A DNA stretch of 64,000 bases from Dermacentor variabilis (Eukaryota; Arthropoda; Arachnida; Ixodida; Ixodidae). The notes under the pieces were generated by a model. That model did no database searches and was not told the origin of the DNA. It was given only the letters and a program-made list of their open reading frames with translations. Shown one piece after another: positions 20,651 through 32,098 of the stretch; positions within the stretch are counted from its first letter, which is position 1; every line of letters begins with the position of its first letter. A program made the translations under genes and the position numbers. Location of the stretch: positions 883,001 to 947,000 of the forward strand of contig NC_134571.1 of NCBI RefSeq assembly GCF_050947875.1. Reading direction: 5' to 3'.

Positions 20651-21770
20651 TCAGTGTTGTGGTAGCCTGTGATGTGTGGTGTGTGACATGGTGCGGTGAT
20701 TGGGACAGTCAGGAGCAGACGACACTGAGTGCACGCGCGCCGAGGTGGAACAAGGAAAACAACGACGCCGAAGAGCGTCCGGCACAAGAACGCGCGGCGC
20801 ATGAAAAACAACAAAAAGAAGAAAAGCAACCAATTAGAAAAGACCATGGGGCGTTGGGCAGCCAATCCGAGAATGCCTAATCGGCCAGGCAGAAGAAAAA
20901 GCATGGTGCGCTGGCAGAAGAAAGGAGACGCAAGGAGATGCAGGGGAGACGCCAGGAGAGTCCCAGGAAGCGACGGCAGGAGGAGGTCAACCACCGGAGC
21001 GGGCGTTGAAAACGGGCCGTCGGGTTCCGGACCCGAGCCACCAGGACTTCACCCGACTGGGGCCTCCTGCCAACCTGTTCCTGTGCGTCGCCCGTCTACT
21101 TGAGCGTGCTGCCAGCTCCTCAAGGCCGGTGAGCTTCTGCGCCAGTGGGCAGGACAAGAACAGTCGGGCTACGGGCCCTAATTCTAAGCCAGCTGCCCGG
21201 CCAGAATGCCACCCCCGTCTGTCGTGCCGCCTGCTGCCCGAGGCCAGCGTTCGAGCTTCTGTGCCCGTGGGCAGGGCAAGAGCAGTCGGGCTACGGGCCC
21301 GAGCTCTACATCCAGCTGCCCGGCCAGAACGCCACCGCTGTCTACTCGCGCCACCAAGCCGCCTGCTTTTCCTCGCCTAGCCAGAGCTGGCGCGCTCTGG
21401 TCGCCCGGTCAGTCAGCTTACGCCGCGACCTATGGTGAGACCGGTGCCACTCCTTTCGCCAGCTTGTCGCCGCGTCGCCGCGTGGAGACTGTTACGCGTC
21501 CCTGCACTCGTGGCAAGCCCGGACTCGCGCACTCATTAACCGCATGCAAGCCCTATATGTGTTCCCTGCCACAATGTCTGCTTGAGTGTTTATTTTAGGC
21601 ATGCTTTCCATTTCCTTCTATTTACTTTATGCCTCTTTTTAGTTTGATTAAAAGTCTTTGTGTGTGTGTTCAAACCAACGGCTTTGTCCTCAATTGGGTT
21701 CTCGGAGGCTCCGCCTAAGAGAACCAACTGAACCATTGAGTACACGAATCTTTGTCCCCATATTTGAGGC
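20651..21770. mobile_element. GC-rich LTR-like block
   Basis: This GC-rich stretch adjoins the gag fragment. It includes a two-unit tandem repeat (21129-21345) and ends with an ATTAAA-type signal and GTCTTTGTGTGTGTG (21646-21668), as seen at LTR R/U5 regions. Overlapping plus-strand frames of about 120-130 codons look like a product of base composition, not genes. It may be a long LTR or leader of an unclassified retroelement; no paired LTR was found. Confidence 0.35.
21129..21345. repeat. Two-unit tandem repeat
   Basis: Units of about 90 bp start at GAGCTTCTG(C/T)GCC near 21129 and again near 21256. Both contain GTGGGCAGG(A/G)CAAGA, CAGTCGGGCTACGGGCCC and CAGCTGCCCGGCCAGAA. Confidence 0.75.
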
Positions 21771-22050
21771 ATCACATAGCCAAAGCCAAAGCAGTGGGCC
21801 TCTCAGTCAACATGGCCGAATGGCCCACAAAATGTCTGCTACAAAGTTCTGTGATGTGCTTATGATGTATCCACCAACTCCACCAAGATGTTACTTGGAG
21901 ATCCACAGAAAAGGGGGTTTATTTCCACTATGGACAAGGAGCCTAAAAGTGGGGCAGCAACAACAAAGATGGCGGGCAATAGACATCACTTCATTCTCCT
22001 CTTGTCCAGTCTACATGTAAGCGTCTTCTTCTATATCCACAGCGCAACTG
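21771..22050. other. Intron, nothing recognised
   Basis: No supported feature; short intronic stretch before the Tigger derivative. Confidence 0.3.
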
Positions 22051-22745
22051 GCTCGTAACAATATAACGGAGTCAGTAAAATGTGCACTTTACTTCGTTGT
22101 ATCTAGATTTTGTTATATTGAAATTCGACTTTTTACACAAATAAGAACAGTTGGTTATGGATTCTTCTTTCACGAAATCGGCTGTAATATCTTCAGAATT
22201 ATCAGGCAATCGAAAAAACAAAACCAATTTAAATGAGAGAAAAAATTTATTTTGTTCAATTTGAGAGTCAGTGAACAAAGATACAACTTTATGCCATATT
22301 GTCGATATCTTCACATCAGCAGTGCAAGAACGAAGAGAAGCCTATGACACTTTCCTGTCCACTCTGTCAACGCAATTGATAGTGCTGCCCACAATGGGTT
22401 GATGCTATCATGAAGTGCGCAGGCAGAGGGGAACAAACGGTTTGTCTGTCTCTCGCTTCAACGCATCTCTAAAACCTGAGATTGCAAGACCTCCAGCACT
22501 AAATGCGTGGCAACACAGCACATATGAAGCCATATGTAGGCTCGCCAATCTTCTCACCCACCGCAGGTTACCTCCAAGGTAGAGTGCGCAAGCCATGTGT
22601 GTGCTCACCCATAGTGACAGCCATGCACAGCTCCAGCTAGGCTACAGGAGGAGACCCGCATTTACCTGCCCCCAGTCCCTCTGTCTTGCTTGTGTGGGAA
22701 GACAATGCGCGCGCCACTTGTGGCCACTGAAGAGGGCTGACATCC
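22051..22745 (+). mobile_element. Tigger-derived repeat, truncated copy
   Basis: Sequence from AATATAACGGAGTCAG through CAGGCAATCGAAAAAA and GAGATTGCAAGACCTCCAGCAC matches the left third of the repeat at 36850-38474. It is also close to 30420-31100. The left terminal repeat is degraded and the right part is missing. Confidence 0.7.
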
Positions 22746-23075
22746 GCTGAAGACTTGTCAGCAATTCAGCACCATAAGCGGGTGCGTAAAATCTTCAGTT
22801 TTTCTTGCAAAAGCATTGCCACCAATTTCTGCTAAGCACCATTTCATAAACAATCACTCTTACGGCTTAAACACTTCTGAACTAACAAAGCACGTTCGAG
22901 AGATATTTTCCATCCCTGCCAATAGCCTGTATAAAACTGGCAAAGTGAATGAAGGCACTTTAGCTGCTCTGCTCATGCAATAGGCATGCACCAGTAGTCT
23001 CCAGGCAACGCCCCTTACAAAATAAATTAAGTTCTCTTGGGTAAAAGAAGCTTTATGGTAACGATATGCGCTTAC
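22746..23075. other. Intron, nothing recognised
   Basis: Ordinary sequence before the exon 3 donor; no supported element. Confidence 0.35.
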
Positions 23076-23285
23076 CTTCATGAGATGGCCTTGCATGTCA
23101 TGCATGATAAGCGTTGCACGCACATCAAGAGGCCTGAAGCAGCGCGGATCGAAATCTCCTTCAGGCAGCCTCACAGCTGTAGTAGGTGCATCAGCCTCCA
23201 TGTCAACGTAGTCCTGACAGGCCCCAAAGTAGTTTTCCTTCAGCTGCAGCAACAAGTGCAGCACCACGCCTTCTAATGACAGGAC
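23076..23285 (-). CDS. BLTP1: BLTP1 (KIAA1109/Tweek) homolog, exon 3 of 5 seen
   Basis: This 210-nt exon encodes 70 residues, phase 0 on both sides, with acceptor TTCATGCAG and donor GTAAGC. It contains LHLLLQLKENYFG and FRPLDVRATLIMHDMQGHL. The LKENYFG block followed by R-P-L-x-V-x-A-x-L-x-x-H-D is, as I recall it, diagnostic of KIAA1109/Tweek. It joins exon 2 (...LEIGPS) and exon 4 in frame. Together the phase agreement of four junctions strongly supports a single functional gene. Confidence 0.82.
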
Positions 23286-23561
23286 CTGCATGAATGAGAA
23301 GAATGCCCATCACCTGATTACTTCGGCTTCAACTAAACACATATGTACTCTAAATATACGAACACCACCCAAACACGGCTAAATGCTTGAACAATTAAAA
23401 AAAATCTTATGAGTAGGGGCACGCAAGCATAGAGACTAACACAGCTAAGACTAGGCTTTAGGCTGGAATGCGCACCTCAAAACCTCTGTGGAGCAACGTG
23501 TTAGCAATAATTGCTGTCACCGAAAAAAAAAATTAATCCTGGAGCAGGCTCTATTTCATAT

Positions 23562-23682
23562 TGTCACGAGAGGAAAAGCCAGCCAGTCAGTTCTAAGCGA
23601 ACAGCCGTTTACAGTTCGTGTTTGCAGCAGCTACCACGCACACTTCTTCTTCCTCGACCTCTAGCATAACTAGTGCGTGCCA
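23562..23682 (-). repeat. 3' LTR of gypsy element A
   Basis: The LTR runs from TGTCACGAG to GTGCGTGCCA on the plus strand. It differs from the right LTR only at two A/G sites near its inner end. The preceding ATAT is the target duplication. Confidence 0.9.
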
Positions 23683-23697
23683 TTACCCCTCCCTCCA
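23683..23697 (-). promoter_or_regulatory. Polypurine tract of gypsy element A
   Basis: The minus strand reads GGAGGGAGGGGTAA right before the 3' LTR. Confidence 0.8.
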
Positions 23698-23825
23698 AAA
23701 AAAAAAAAGAAGAAATAAATAAATAAAGTTGGGGAGATGTTAAATGCCACAAGGAAAAATAAAAGAAATGAGAAAGACAACGGACGAGACGACAGGGGCC
23801 GCATCACAAAGTTTGTGGATGAGAG

Positions 23826-26800
23826 TCAGCGCGAAAGGTAAGGCTTCATCCTGGTAACATGAACAATGTCAGAGGAACGTGGTCTACGGGAGTGGTGCGA
23901 AGTGTCGGCTGGAATAACTTCGTAGTTGACAGGACTTAGACGACGCAAAACTAAGTAGGGTCCAAAGTATCGGCGCAATAATTTTTCTGACCGGCCTCGT
24001 TGACGTATAGGGGTCCAAACCCATACAAGATCTCCCGGGTTGTACGTGACGTCTCGATGGCATATGTTGTATCGACGAGCATCTTGACTTTGTCGGGATA
24101 GAATTCGTTGCCGCGCAAGGTGCCGCGCCGCTTCGGCACGCTGAACAAAGGCGTCTGTATAGGTTGTGGTAGGTTGAGACGAAGTTGGTAGGAGCATCAC
24201 GTCGAGCATAGTGGTGACGTCGCGTCCGTAGACCAGACGAAAAGGAGGAAACCCGGTGGTTTCTTGTAAGGCAGTGTTGTACGCGAATGTCACATACGGG
24301 AGCAGTTCGTCCCAATTTTTATGATCCGTGGCAACATACATGGAAAGCATATCCGCAATCGTTCTGTTGAGACGCTCTGTTACACCGTTAGTCTGCGGGT
24401 GATACACAGTTGCCGTACGGTGCGTTGTTCCGCTCAGCTGCAGAATGTCTCGGACCAACTGGGCAGTGAAGGCCGTACCACGGTCTGTGATGACGACAGC
24501 GGGAGCACCATGTCGAAGGACGATATTTTTGATAAAGAAGTTAGCAACATCTGAAGCAGTAGCTCGCTGAACGGCTTGTGTTTCGCAGTATCGAGTGAGG
24601 TAATCGGTGGCAACGACGATCCAGCGGTTATCAGCCGAAGACTTGGGAAATGGGCCAAGTAAATCCATCCCGACTTGTTCAAAAGGTGAGCAAGGAGGTC
24701 GGACAGGCTGAAGCAGACCGGCTGGTTTTAGTGGTAGAACTTTGCGGCGCTGGCAATCTCGACAACTTCTGACGTACTGCTTCACGGTTTTTGTGAGTTT
24801 TCGCCAATAGTACTTCTGCTTGATCCTCGCGAGAGTACGCGTGAAACCAAGATGCCCGGACGTTGGTTCGTCATGGCATGCACGTAGAACGTCGTCGCGG
24901 AGAGTAGCGGGAACAACGAGCAGGAAAACGGCTGCCGTAGGGTGAAAGTTCCGCTTGTATAGGATGTCGCCACGTAGGCAGAAAGAGGACAAGTGGCGCG
25001 CGAACAGCCGTGGGGGTTGTGGGCGGCGTCCTTCAAGGTATTCAATCAAGGGCTGGAGCTCGGAATCTTGGCGTTGCTGTTGAGCAAGGTTTAAAGACGG
25101 AAGAGTGCAAAGAAAACCAGAATCGTCGTCAGTATCTAGTGGTGCGGGTTCGACGGGGGCGCGGGAGAGACAGTCGGCGTCAGTGTGTTTCTGGCCAGAC
25201 TTATAGACGATGGTCACATCAAATTCCTGTAACCGAAGGCTCCATCTTGCGAGACGGCCTGAAGGATCTTTGAGATGCGCCAGCCAGCAGAGAGAGTGGT
25301 GGTGGCTGACGACACGGAAGGGGCGTCCGTACAGGTATGGGCGGAACTTCTGGATAGCCCATATGACTGCCAGACATTATTTTTCAGTTGCTGAGTAGTT
25401 TTTTTCAGCAGCGGACAAGGTTCGGCTGGCATACGCAATAACGCGCTCAACACCAGCTTGAAACTGAACGAGTGTCGCTCCGATACCAACGTTACTAGCA
25501 TCAGTATGCACTTCTGTGTCAGCCTCGGTGTCAAAGTGACCAAGGATCGGTGGTGTCTGTAGACGTCGCTGAAGGTCGTGGAAGGCGTCGGATTGTGCTG
25601 GGCCCCAAACAAATGTGACGTCGTTCTTGATGAGTCGTTGCAAAGGTTCGGCAATTTCACAAAAATTGGGTACAAAACGGCGGTAATACGCGCAAAGCCC
25701 TAAAAATCGGCGGACATCGTGTTTTGTCTTCGGTATCGGGAACAGAGCAACTGCCAGGGCTTTGTCAGGGTCAGGGCGCACACCGGTGCTGCTGACAATA
25801 TGACCTAGAAATTTGAGCTCCTCGGAGCCAAAGTGACATTTTTCGGGCTTCAGGGAGAGGCCGGCGGTGCGGATAGCTTGAAGAACCGCCTCAAGCCGCT
25901 GGATGTGTTGTTCAAACGTGGTGGAAAAAACAACTACATCGTCTAAGTAGACTAAACACGAGTTCCACTTGAGGTCAGATAAAACTGTGTCCATCATGCG
26001 TTGAAATGTGGCCGGAGCGGAACACAATCCAAAAGGGAGGACCTTAAATTGATAGAGACCGTCGGGTGTTATAAACGCCGTTTTTTCCTGGTCCCGTTCG
26101 TCAACTTCAATTTGCCAGTACCCACTACGTAGATCCATTGAAGAAAAGTAACGGGCATGTCGCAGGCGATCCAAGGAGTCGTCAATTCGAGGAAGTGGGT
26201 AAACGTCTTTTTTCGTGACCTTGTTCAGTTTGCGATAATCGACACAGAATCTTAGTGAACCGTCTTTCTTTTTAACTAATACAACAGGTGAAGCCCAAGG
26301 ACTTGTCGATGGTTGAATGACATCATCGTCGAGCATTTGTTTCACTTGATGACGAATAGCATCCTGTTCTCTTTGCGACACGCGATAAGCGTGTTGGCGA
26401 ACAGGTTGGACGGTCGGTTCAGTGATGATTCTGTGTTTAATTAAAGAAGTCTGTTTGACCTTCGACGTGGTGGCGAAACAGTCGCTAAATGACGATAGCA
26501 GAGTAAGGAGCCTCTCCTTCTCGTCTTGGTCGAGCTGTGGGTTGACGTTGATGTGACTGGTCAAGTCCACATCGCTGGGTTCCGGAATCGAGATTGTCGT
26601 TACCGAAGCACAGGCGTTGGACTCGGCCACCGTTTCAAAGTAGGCCATGGTGGTATGCCTCGCAAAGTGTTTGTATTCGCCACTGAAGTTCATAACTAGA
26701 ATCGTGGTTTGCCTATGTTGGAGCTCTACGAGACCTCGTGCGACGCCGACTTCGCGATCCAGCAATATGGTGAGGTTACCTTCGGCGATGCCTATTCCTA

Positions 26801-27341
26801 GTTGTTCTTGAGGGCATTCAACGAGGACGAAGATGCTACTTCGAGGCGGTAACGTCACGCAGTCATCAACCACGCGTAAAGCCGCGCGGTGATGTTCATC
26901 CGCCACATTCGAATCCGAAGAAACATAGTTAGAAAAAGTCACGAACAAGTCACGAAGGTTAATGATCGCCCCATATTCCTGGAGAAAATCCATGCCCAGT
27001 ATAACGAGCCGAGAACACTTGGGCAGCAGAAGGAAAGACGCTACGAAAGTCGAAGTAGAAATTGCAAGTCTGGCGGTGCATCGTCCAATGGGAGACACGA
27101 GGTGTCCTCCGGCCGTAATCAGATGTGGGCCGTCCCACGCTGTCAGCACCTTGCGTAGCCGAGTCGCCAGTGAGGCACTCAGAACCGAGTAGTCAGCTCC
27201 CGTATCTACAAGTGCAGTTACTGGATAACCGTCGATTGAAGCAGTAATAGCAGCAGAAGTTTTTTTTGCAGTTGCGAATGAAGGCGTCAGTGGTACGTCG
27301 CGAGGGGATGGCGTCGGCGGAGGATATTTGACGGTTCGCAT
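23826..27341 (-). pseudogene. Pol polyprotein of gypsy element A (one internal stop)
   Basis: One frame runs 1171 codons from the first ATG at 27341 with a single stop (TAA, 25377-25379). Protease: VDTGADYSVL with Asp at residue 46. Reverse transcriptase: PFGLCSAPATFQ and YLDDVVVF near residue 465. RNase H: HTDASNVGIGATL, then AYASRTLSAAEKNYSATEK, where the stop falls. Integrase: the H2C2 zinc region (HDEPTSGHLGF ... CRDCQRRK), then D,D,E blocks in MDLLGPF, VVITDRGTAF and NGVTERLNR. Pol is in another frame than gag, which ends at 27374, so frameshifting or an upstream pol start is implied. Encapsidated element RNA would be copied and inserted by these enzymes. Confidence 0.9.
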
Positions 27342-27373
27342 GACAGCGGCCTCACCCCCGGAGGTCGCCGTTT

Positions 27374-28777
27374 TCAGTTTCCCCGGCGCGGGCTTCCACC
27401 GTTGACTCCAGCGGAATCAAAGGCGGGTCGAGCACGGTTCGGTGACGCGTACCGACGAGGTGAAGGCGACCGTGACTGTCTTCGCTGTTGGGCAGGAGGA
27501 AGCCGGTTACTTTCTAAGTATTTCTCGATTTCGTGCGGGCGTTCGCCATAGCGCGGGCAACGGGCGTCCGGATGGTATCCCCGCAGACCAATCCGTCGGT
27601 ACTGGCAATCGCGATACATGTGACCAGCCTCCCCGCAGTGATAGCACAACGGACTGTTGTCGGGGGCGCGCCATACTGTAGATTTGCGCGGACCAGGATG
27701 AAAGGGTGCTGGCGGATTCGTGCGGTGGATTGGACTTTGGGAGCGTCGAGAAATCCCAGCAGGCGGCTGCGAAAAACGGCCCGTCGACAGCGCGCAAGCC
27801 CGAAGAGCATCCGCGTACGAGAACGTGGGAGGTTCGGGTCGTGTTGGTGGCGAGGGATGAACCACTTTGCCGATTTCTTCTCGAATGACATCCGTAAGAA
27901 CCGCGGCACTAGGAGGTGTCAAAGCCGATGCATAGGACTTTTGCAGTTCTTCTCGAACAATTTGTCGTATTAGCTCGGTAAGTGACTCCCTGTCATCATT
28001 TGCAGGTACGAGAGAGCATGCAGCAGTCATGGTGGTCTGGCGTTCATACTGCGAGAGCCGCTGCCGAAGCATACGTTCCATGACTGTTGCCTCACGAACG
28101 TACTGAGAGACTGTTGCAGGAGGATTACGCACGAGGCCCGCAAAAAGCTGTTCCTTTACGCCTCGCATTAACAGAGGCACCTTCTTGTCTTCTGGCATTA
28201 GTGGGTCCGCCCGACGGAACAATCGCGTCATGTCTTCGACGAACATGGCGACGGTTTCGTTTGGCATTTGGAACCTCGAAGACAGTGCCTGTTCGGCTCT
28301 TTCTTTCCTTTCGGGAGTGCAGAAGGCTTCGCATAGCAGTCAGTAAAACTCCTGCCAGCTGGTAAATGAGGCTTCGTGGTTCTCGTACCATACTCTCGCC
28401 GCGTCTAAAAGGGAAAAGTAGACGTTCTTCAACTTACGGCGATCGTCCCAGTCGTTAAAGGCGGCGACCCGGTCGAAATGGTCCAACCAGTCTTCAATGT
28501 CCTCAAAGGCGTCGCCATGGAACGGGTTAGGCGTGCGAGGCGCGTTGAGAATGCATGGTACGGGAGCATTTGGGATCACCTCGGTTTGGCTTGCGGTAGT
28601 TGTTGACATCTTCCTCACGGAGCTTGCCAGGGGACTGTATTGCGGTGGAAGACCTTGGAGGCGACGGCTGCTTCGATAGATTTCTGCCGTCCCCGAGGTA
28701 CTGGCGTCGGTAGCTTCTGGTTCAGGACCTGTAGGCATACGATGGATGCGTACCCCGCACCTCCACCAGTTTGTCAC
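27374..28777 (-). pseudogene. Gag of gypsy element A (one internal stop)
   Basis: A single frame runs from ATG at 28777 to the stop at 27374-27376, interrupted once by TGA at 28340-28342. The N-terminal capsid part has FHGDAFEDIEDWLDHFDR and ARVWYENHEASFTSW. After the stop come the MPNETVAMFVEDM and YVREATVMERMLRQ blocks. A CCHC zinc knuckle, CYHCGEAGHMYRDC, and a basic, Arg/Ser-rich tail follow. Gag packages element RNA. The stop splits capsid from nucleocapsid, so this copy probably cannot form particles alone. Confidence 0.87.
28755..28771 (-). promoter_or_regulatory. Candidate primer-binding site of gypsy element A
   Basis: On the minus strand the 5' LTR ends ...CGTGACA and is followed by AAC then TGGTGGAGGTGCGGGG. 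A TGG-initial sequence a few bases inside the LTR is the usual tRNA-primer site; the tRNA was not identified. Confidence 0.5.
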
Positions 28778-28892
28778 GAGAGGAAAAGCCAGCCAGTCAG
28801 TTCTAAGCGAACAGCCGTTTACAGTTCGTGTTTGCAGCAGCTACCACGCACACTTCTTCTTCCTCGACCTCTAGCGTAACTAGTGCATGCCA
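28772..28892 (-). repeat. 5' LTR of gypsy element A
   Basis: 121 bp from TGTCACGAG to GTGCATGCCA on the plus strand, followed by the ATAT target duplication. No AATAAA lies inside these short LTRs. Confidence 0.9.
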
Positions 28893-28904
28893 ATATATAC
28901 CCCT

Positions 28905-29028
28905 GTCACTTCAATTACAGGGTTTTACGTGCCAAAACCACAATGTGCTTATGAGGCACACCAGAGTGAGGGACTCCGGAATAATTTGGGCTACGTGAGG
29001 TTCCTTAACATGCACCTAAATCTATATA
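28905..29028 (-). repeat. Tick SINE, first part (split by Tigger derivative)
   Basis: GGTTTTACGTGCCAAAACC, GAGGCACACCAGAGTG and TTAACATGCACCTAAATCTA match the body of the SINE at 1040-1242. The sequence stops at the TA where the Tigger derivative begins. The head part resumes at 30163. Confidence 0.85.
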
Positions 29029-30162
29029 CAGTCAACAGTCAACGTCGATATATCGAACATGAACATATCGAATTATTGCGTATATCAAACGCTTTCTATA
29101 TCAATCAGAAAATCGCACACATTTTTAATTTTTTATTTTGAGCGTGGTCAGACGTAAAATGGACATACCGAACTCCGCCACCCCAGACCACATGCGCTCT
29201 GTAGACAGGCGGTAAGCTTTCCCGCAATATCCTCGAAGATAGTGGTGGCACAATGGCCATTCCCGACTGCTGCGCACCATAGCTGTACACATCGATCGCG
29301 CCGAGGGTGCCATTTGAACTTAGCGGCGTACGCACGTGGGGGCTTGGCTAGTGCGACCATTGAGTACGGCAGTGTCAACGACACAGTGCATTTGCTGCAC
29401 CCTCCTTAGTCCCGCGCTCTTTGCCTGCTGTGTCTCGCGAGGACTCGCGGTTTGCACTCACAATGACGCGCAACAGCGTGCGCTTCCTGGGCTCTCATAG
29501 ATGCCTCAGCAGACACCACTTAATGCTTTGTTATTGAGAGTGTTTCAAAATGCTTCGATTGATGGACGTGGAGATCGCAGTAGAAGTAGCGGCCAAACAA
29601 AGACACTGCCGAGGTTGATTCCATAAGTGCTGATGTTGCCCCGCTCCTGACTTCAACTGAGGCTGTAGCTTTTTTGGCCCTTCTACGCCGCCAGCCTATG
29701 ACTTAGACTATGTTGAGGACTACAGGTTTAAGCATGTGGCTGCCAATAAGAAGCAGGCTACACTGCTGCAGCATTTTCAGCCAAAGAAATAAACGCTTTG
29801 TGTGAAGCTTGAAGTGAGTATTTAATGTGCCACAATTGAGGCGCAATCAGAGATTGTTGTTCGGAGTGCGCATTTGGTTGCGTCGCGCGCGATTGGCCCA
29901 GTCCGTGCCGATTTCGCGCAGTGGACGAAGTCGGCGTAGCCTAGGCTACCTGCACGTGGTGCAAATGACCATGCTCCCGGCTGACGAAGTCGGCGCGGCC
30001 AAAGCCAATTCCACGCGACACAATCAAATGATCCCTGATAGTGCCCTTGGTAGTTTTTGACACATTGTTTACGTGATTTTATGTATCGAATTCTGGCTAT
30101 ATCAAACTATTTGGCAGTCACCGTGCTGTTCGACATATAGAGGACATATAGAGGTTTGACTG
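29029..30162 (+). mobile_element. Tigger derivative inserted in a SINE
   Basis: The element starts CAGTCAACAGTCAACGTCG and ends GAGGTTTGACTG. It is flanked by TA on both sides (29027-29028, 30163-30164). Near both ends are TATATCGAA/TATCGAATT blocks. A remnant transposase end lies at about 29700-29792. The 1134-bp length means most of the transposase gene is gone. TA duplication and CAGT-type ends fit the Tc1/mariner-pogo-Tigger superfamily. Confidence 0.8.
29700..29792 (+). pseudogene. Transposase C-terminal remnant
   Basis: The reading DYVEDYRFKHVAANKKQ and then LLQHFQPKK-stop fits the C-terminal end of Tigger/jerky-type transposases. A partly shifted frame just upstream reads PLLTSTEAVAFLALL, probably part of the same tail. 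Nothing of the catalytic core remains. Confidence 0.55.
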
Positions 30163-30372
30163 TACAAAAGTGCTTTCATATTTCTCATGCAAAAAAGGAG
30201 GTGAGGCGTGCAGACAGAACACAAAAGTAGAGAAGTGGACAACACGACATGTGTTGTCCACCTTCTGTCATTTTTTGTCATTCATATTTTTCCCTCATCG
30301 AATTGCGGATGCCGTGGCAGGGATTTGATCTCGCAACCTCGTGCTTAGCAGCCCAACACCACAGCCAGCAAC
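30163..30372 (-). repeat. Tick SINE, second part, with a small hairpin insertion
   Basis: TACAAAAGTGCTTTCATATTT continues the SINE body. TTTTTCCCTCATCGAATTGCGG and GGGATTTGATCTCGCAACC, the tRNA-like head in reverse, come later. Between them (about 30187-30283) is an extra segment with an 11-bp perfect hairpin (GTGGACAACAC, GTGTTGTCCAC). It is bracketed by TTCATATTT-like repeats, so it looks like a separate small insertion. Confidence 0.7.
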
Positions 30373-30419
30373 CCCGGAAGGTACCCCGGTCACTGTATTC
30401 ATATTTCCTGAATAAGATA

Positions 30420-32095
30420 CAGATAAATCTCGACGTAACGAAGTCAATAAAATCAGCAATTTACTTTATTACATACAAATTTCATTGCATTAAAATTAAA
30501 CTTTTTATGCAAGTAAGTACAGTCGTCAATCAACATTTTTTTTACGTGAAAGGGGCTGTAAATTGTTCCAAATTACCAGGCAATTGAAACAAGCAAACTT
30601 GAATGAGAAAAAAATGATTTTATCGAATTTGCGAGTTGGAGATGAAAGATACCATTTTATGCTAGATATCATTTTATGCAACGACATCTTCACACTGGGG
30701 GTACGAATTAAGTGAAGCCAGTCATGCTTTCACATCCACTCTGCCACCACAACTGACAGTGCTGCCTGCAGTAGAATGACAAATGCCAGCAGTAGGGAGC
30801 ACAAATGCTTCTAAACTTGAGATTAAAAACTTGAGTCTCCTAAACTTGAGATTACAAACCTCCAGTCAGGAAGGCAGCACACATGATGCCATGCAATCTC
30901 AGCATGCCCACTTTTTGCACATGTGGCAGATTAACTCTAAAACAGGGAGCACGGCATGCGTACGCATTGAGCAGGGCTGACAGCCATGCGGAGCCATGGC
31001 CATGCTGAAAAAGGAGAAGTGCGTCAACCTGCTCTCCACTACGCCCTTTGCATGCATTTGATTGCGTTACTGCAAGCTTGCTCCAATCCCCTTTACCCTT
31101 TGCTCACAAGGGAAGACGGTGCTCATCAAGTGTGGGGAAGCGCGACTCACGCGTCCCCTGATATGTTGCTTTCCCACATAGCTCCCGTCTCCTGTAATCC
31201 TGCTTCGCCGCATGACTTTACAGCAGCAGTCGCTATGCTTGCAGGGTAGTGCGAGAGATGGCACGAGGTGCCTCAGCTAACGCCACCTAACAGTGGAGTT
31301 ACTTGGGCGCAAAAGGGACAAGGCTCTTCTTCTTTGGCTCGGGGTCAGCAAGTGGCGCGGACGTTCTGCGGGTGTGCCGATCCATGCTTCTGCAAGTTCA
31401 TCTCGCGAGGCCTACCCCAGAATGGATGAACACGATCATTCGAACGCGCCATCGTTCGCGTGACCGTACGCGCCAATGACCAGGCGTTGTTGTCCAGCAG
31501 AGGGCAAACATATTCGCTCGCTATCCAGTCGTGGTGAGTTGGACTTCCATGATTTGTCGCGCGCCCATTGGCATGTTTTGTGGATAGCAACTCAGCTAGC
31601 AGTCACTGGTCTATGAAAGGTGCAATAAATGCTCTTGTGATTGTTTGCACTTCTGTGTTGTCATTCCTTTGTCCCAAGAGCATGGGTGAGAATCCCACAC
31701 AAGTCACCATGCTTCTTAGCTTACCCTTGCACACTTTTACTTGCACCCAAAGCATACAGAGCATGGGATTTGAAACGATCTAATCTCACTTGGATCTTAC
31801 ACAGAACATGACGCTGCTCTGCTTCATAGGTCACTTCTATTTGTGCTGGGCATGATTCAAGAGGTTTTTTCGCAAGCAGCCACTTCTAACTCAACCATTT
31901 GACCATCTATGTTAGCAAAAGTTTCCATTTATTGTCTCGCTGCTCCTTGGCAGTGGCAGTGAAAGTTTGTTATGCTGAAATCGTGTATAAACAAGCTTCA
32001 TTACAATCAGGCTCTAAACACATGGTGTTTTACAGACAAGAAGTTATGAAAAGTTAAATACTTTGTTATATTGAGAATTTCATTATGATGAAGAT
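30420..32095 (+). mobile_element. Tigger-derived repeat, copy with nested solo LTR
   Basis: It starts CAGATAAATCTCGACGTAACG after TA (30418-30419) and matches the repeat at 36850-38474 along its length. The right end is cut near 32095, where a fragment of the TTAA-type MITE begins. A solo LTR (31131-31699) lies inside. There is no transposase frame. Confidence 0.8.
31131..31699 (+). mobile_element. Solo LTR with CAAG target duplication
   Basis: The 569-bp LTR begins TGTGGGGAAGCG, carries AATAAA at 31624-31629 and ends ATCCCACA. CAAG flanks it on both sides (31127-31130, 31700-31703). The related Tigger repeat at 36850 shows the uninterrupted site near 38061-38066. A solo LTR arises when the two LTRs of an element recombine. 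Confidence 0.9.
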
Positions 32096-32098
32096 CAA

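Larger units (their letters stand above)
23562..28892 (-). mobile_element. Ty3/gypsy element A, near-complete
   Basis: The element is 5331 bp with 121-bp LTRs at 23562-23682 and 28772-28892 that differ at two positions. It is flanked by the 4-bp target duplication ATAT (23558-23561 and 28893-28896). Gag is followed by one long pol frame: protease, reverse transcriptase, RNase H, integrase. No envelope gene is present. Gag and pol each hold one in-frame stop. The close LTR match and good reading frames point to a recent insertion. It lies in the same orientation as the host gene. Confidence 0.92.

Noticed and set aside
20729..21598. GC-rich protein-coding gene with frames of 120-130 codons
   Set aside because: Frames overlap on both strands, have no recognised domain, no shared start or splice signals, and contain a DNA-level tandem repeat. 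Base composition explains them.
23562..28892. Endogenous retrovirus with envelope
   Set aside because: Integrase is followed within about 150 bp by the polypurine tract and LTR; there is no room for an envelope gene. It is a plain Ty3/gypsy element.
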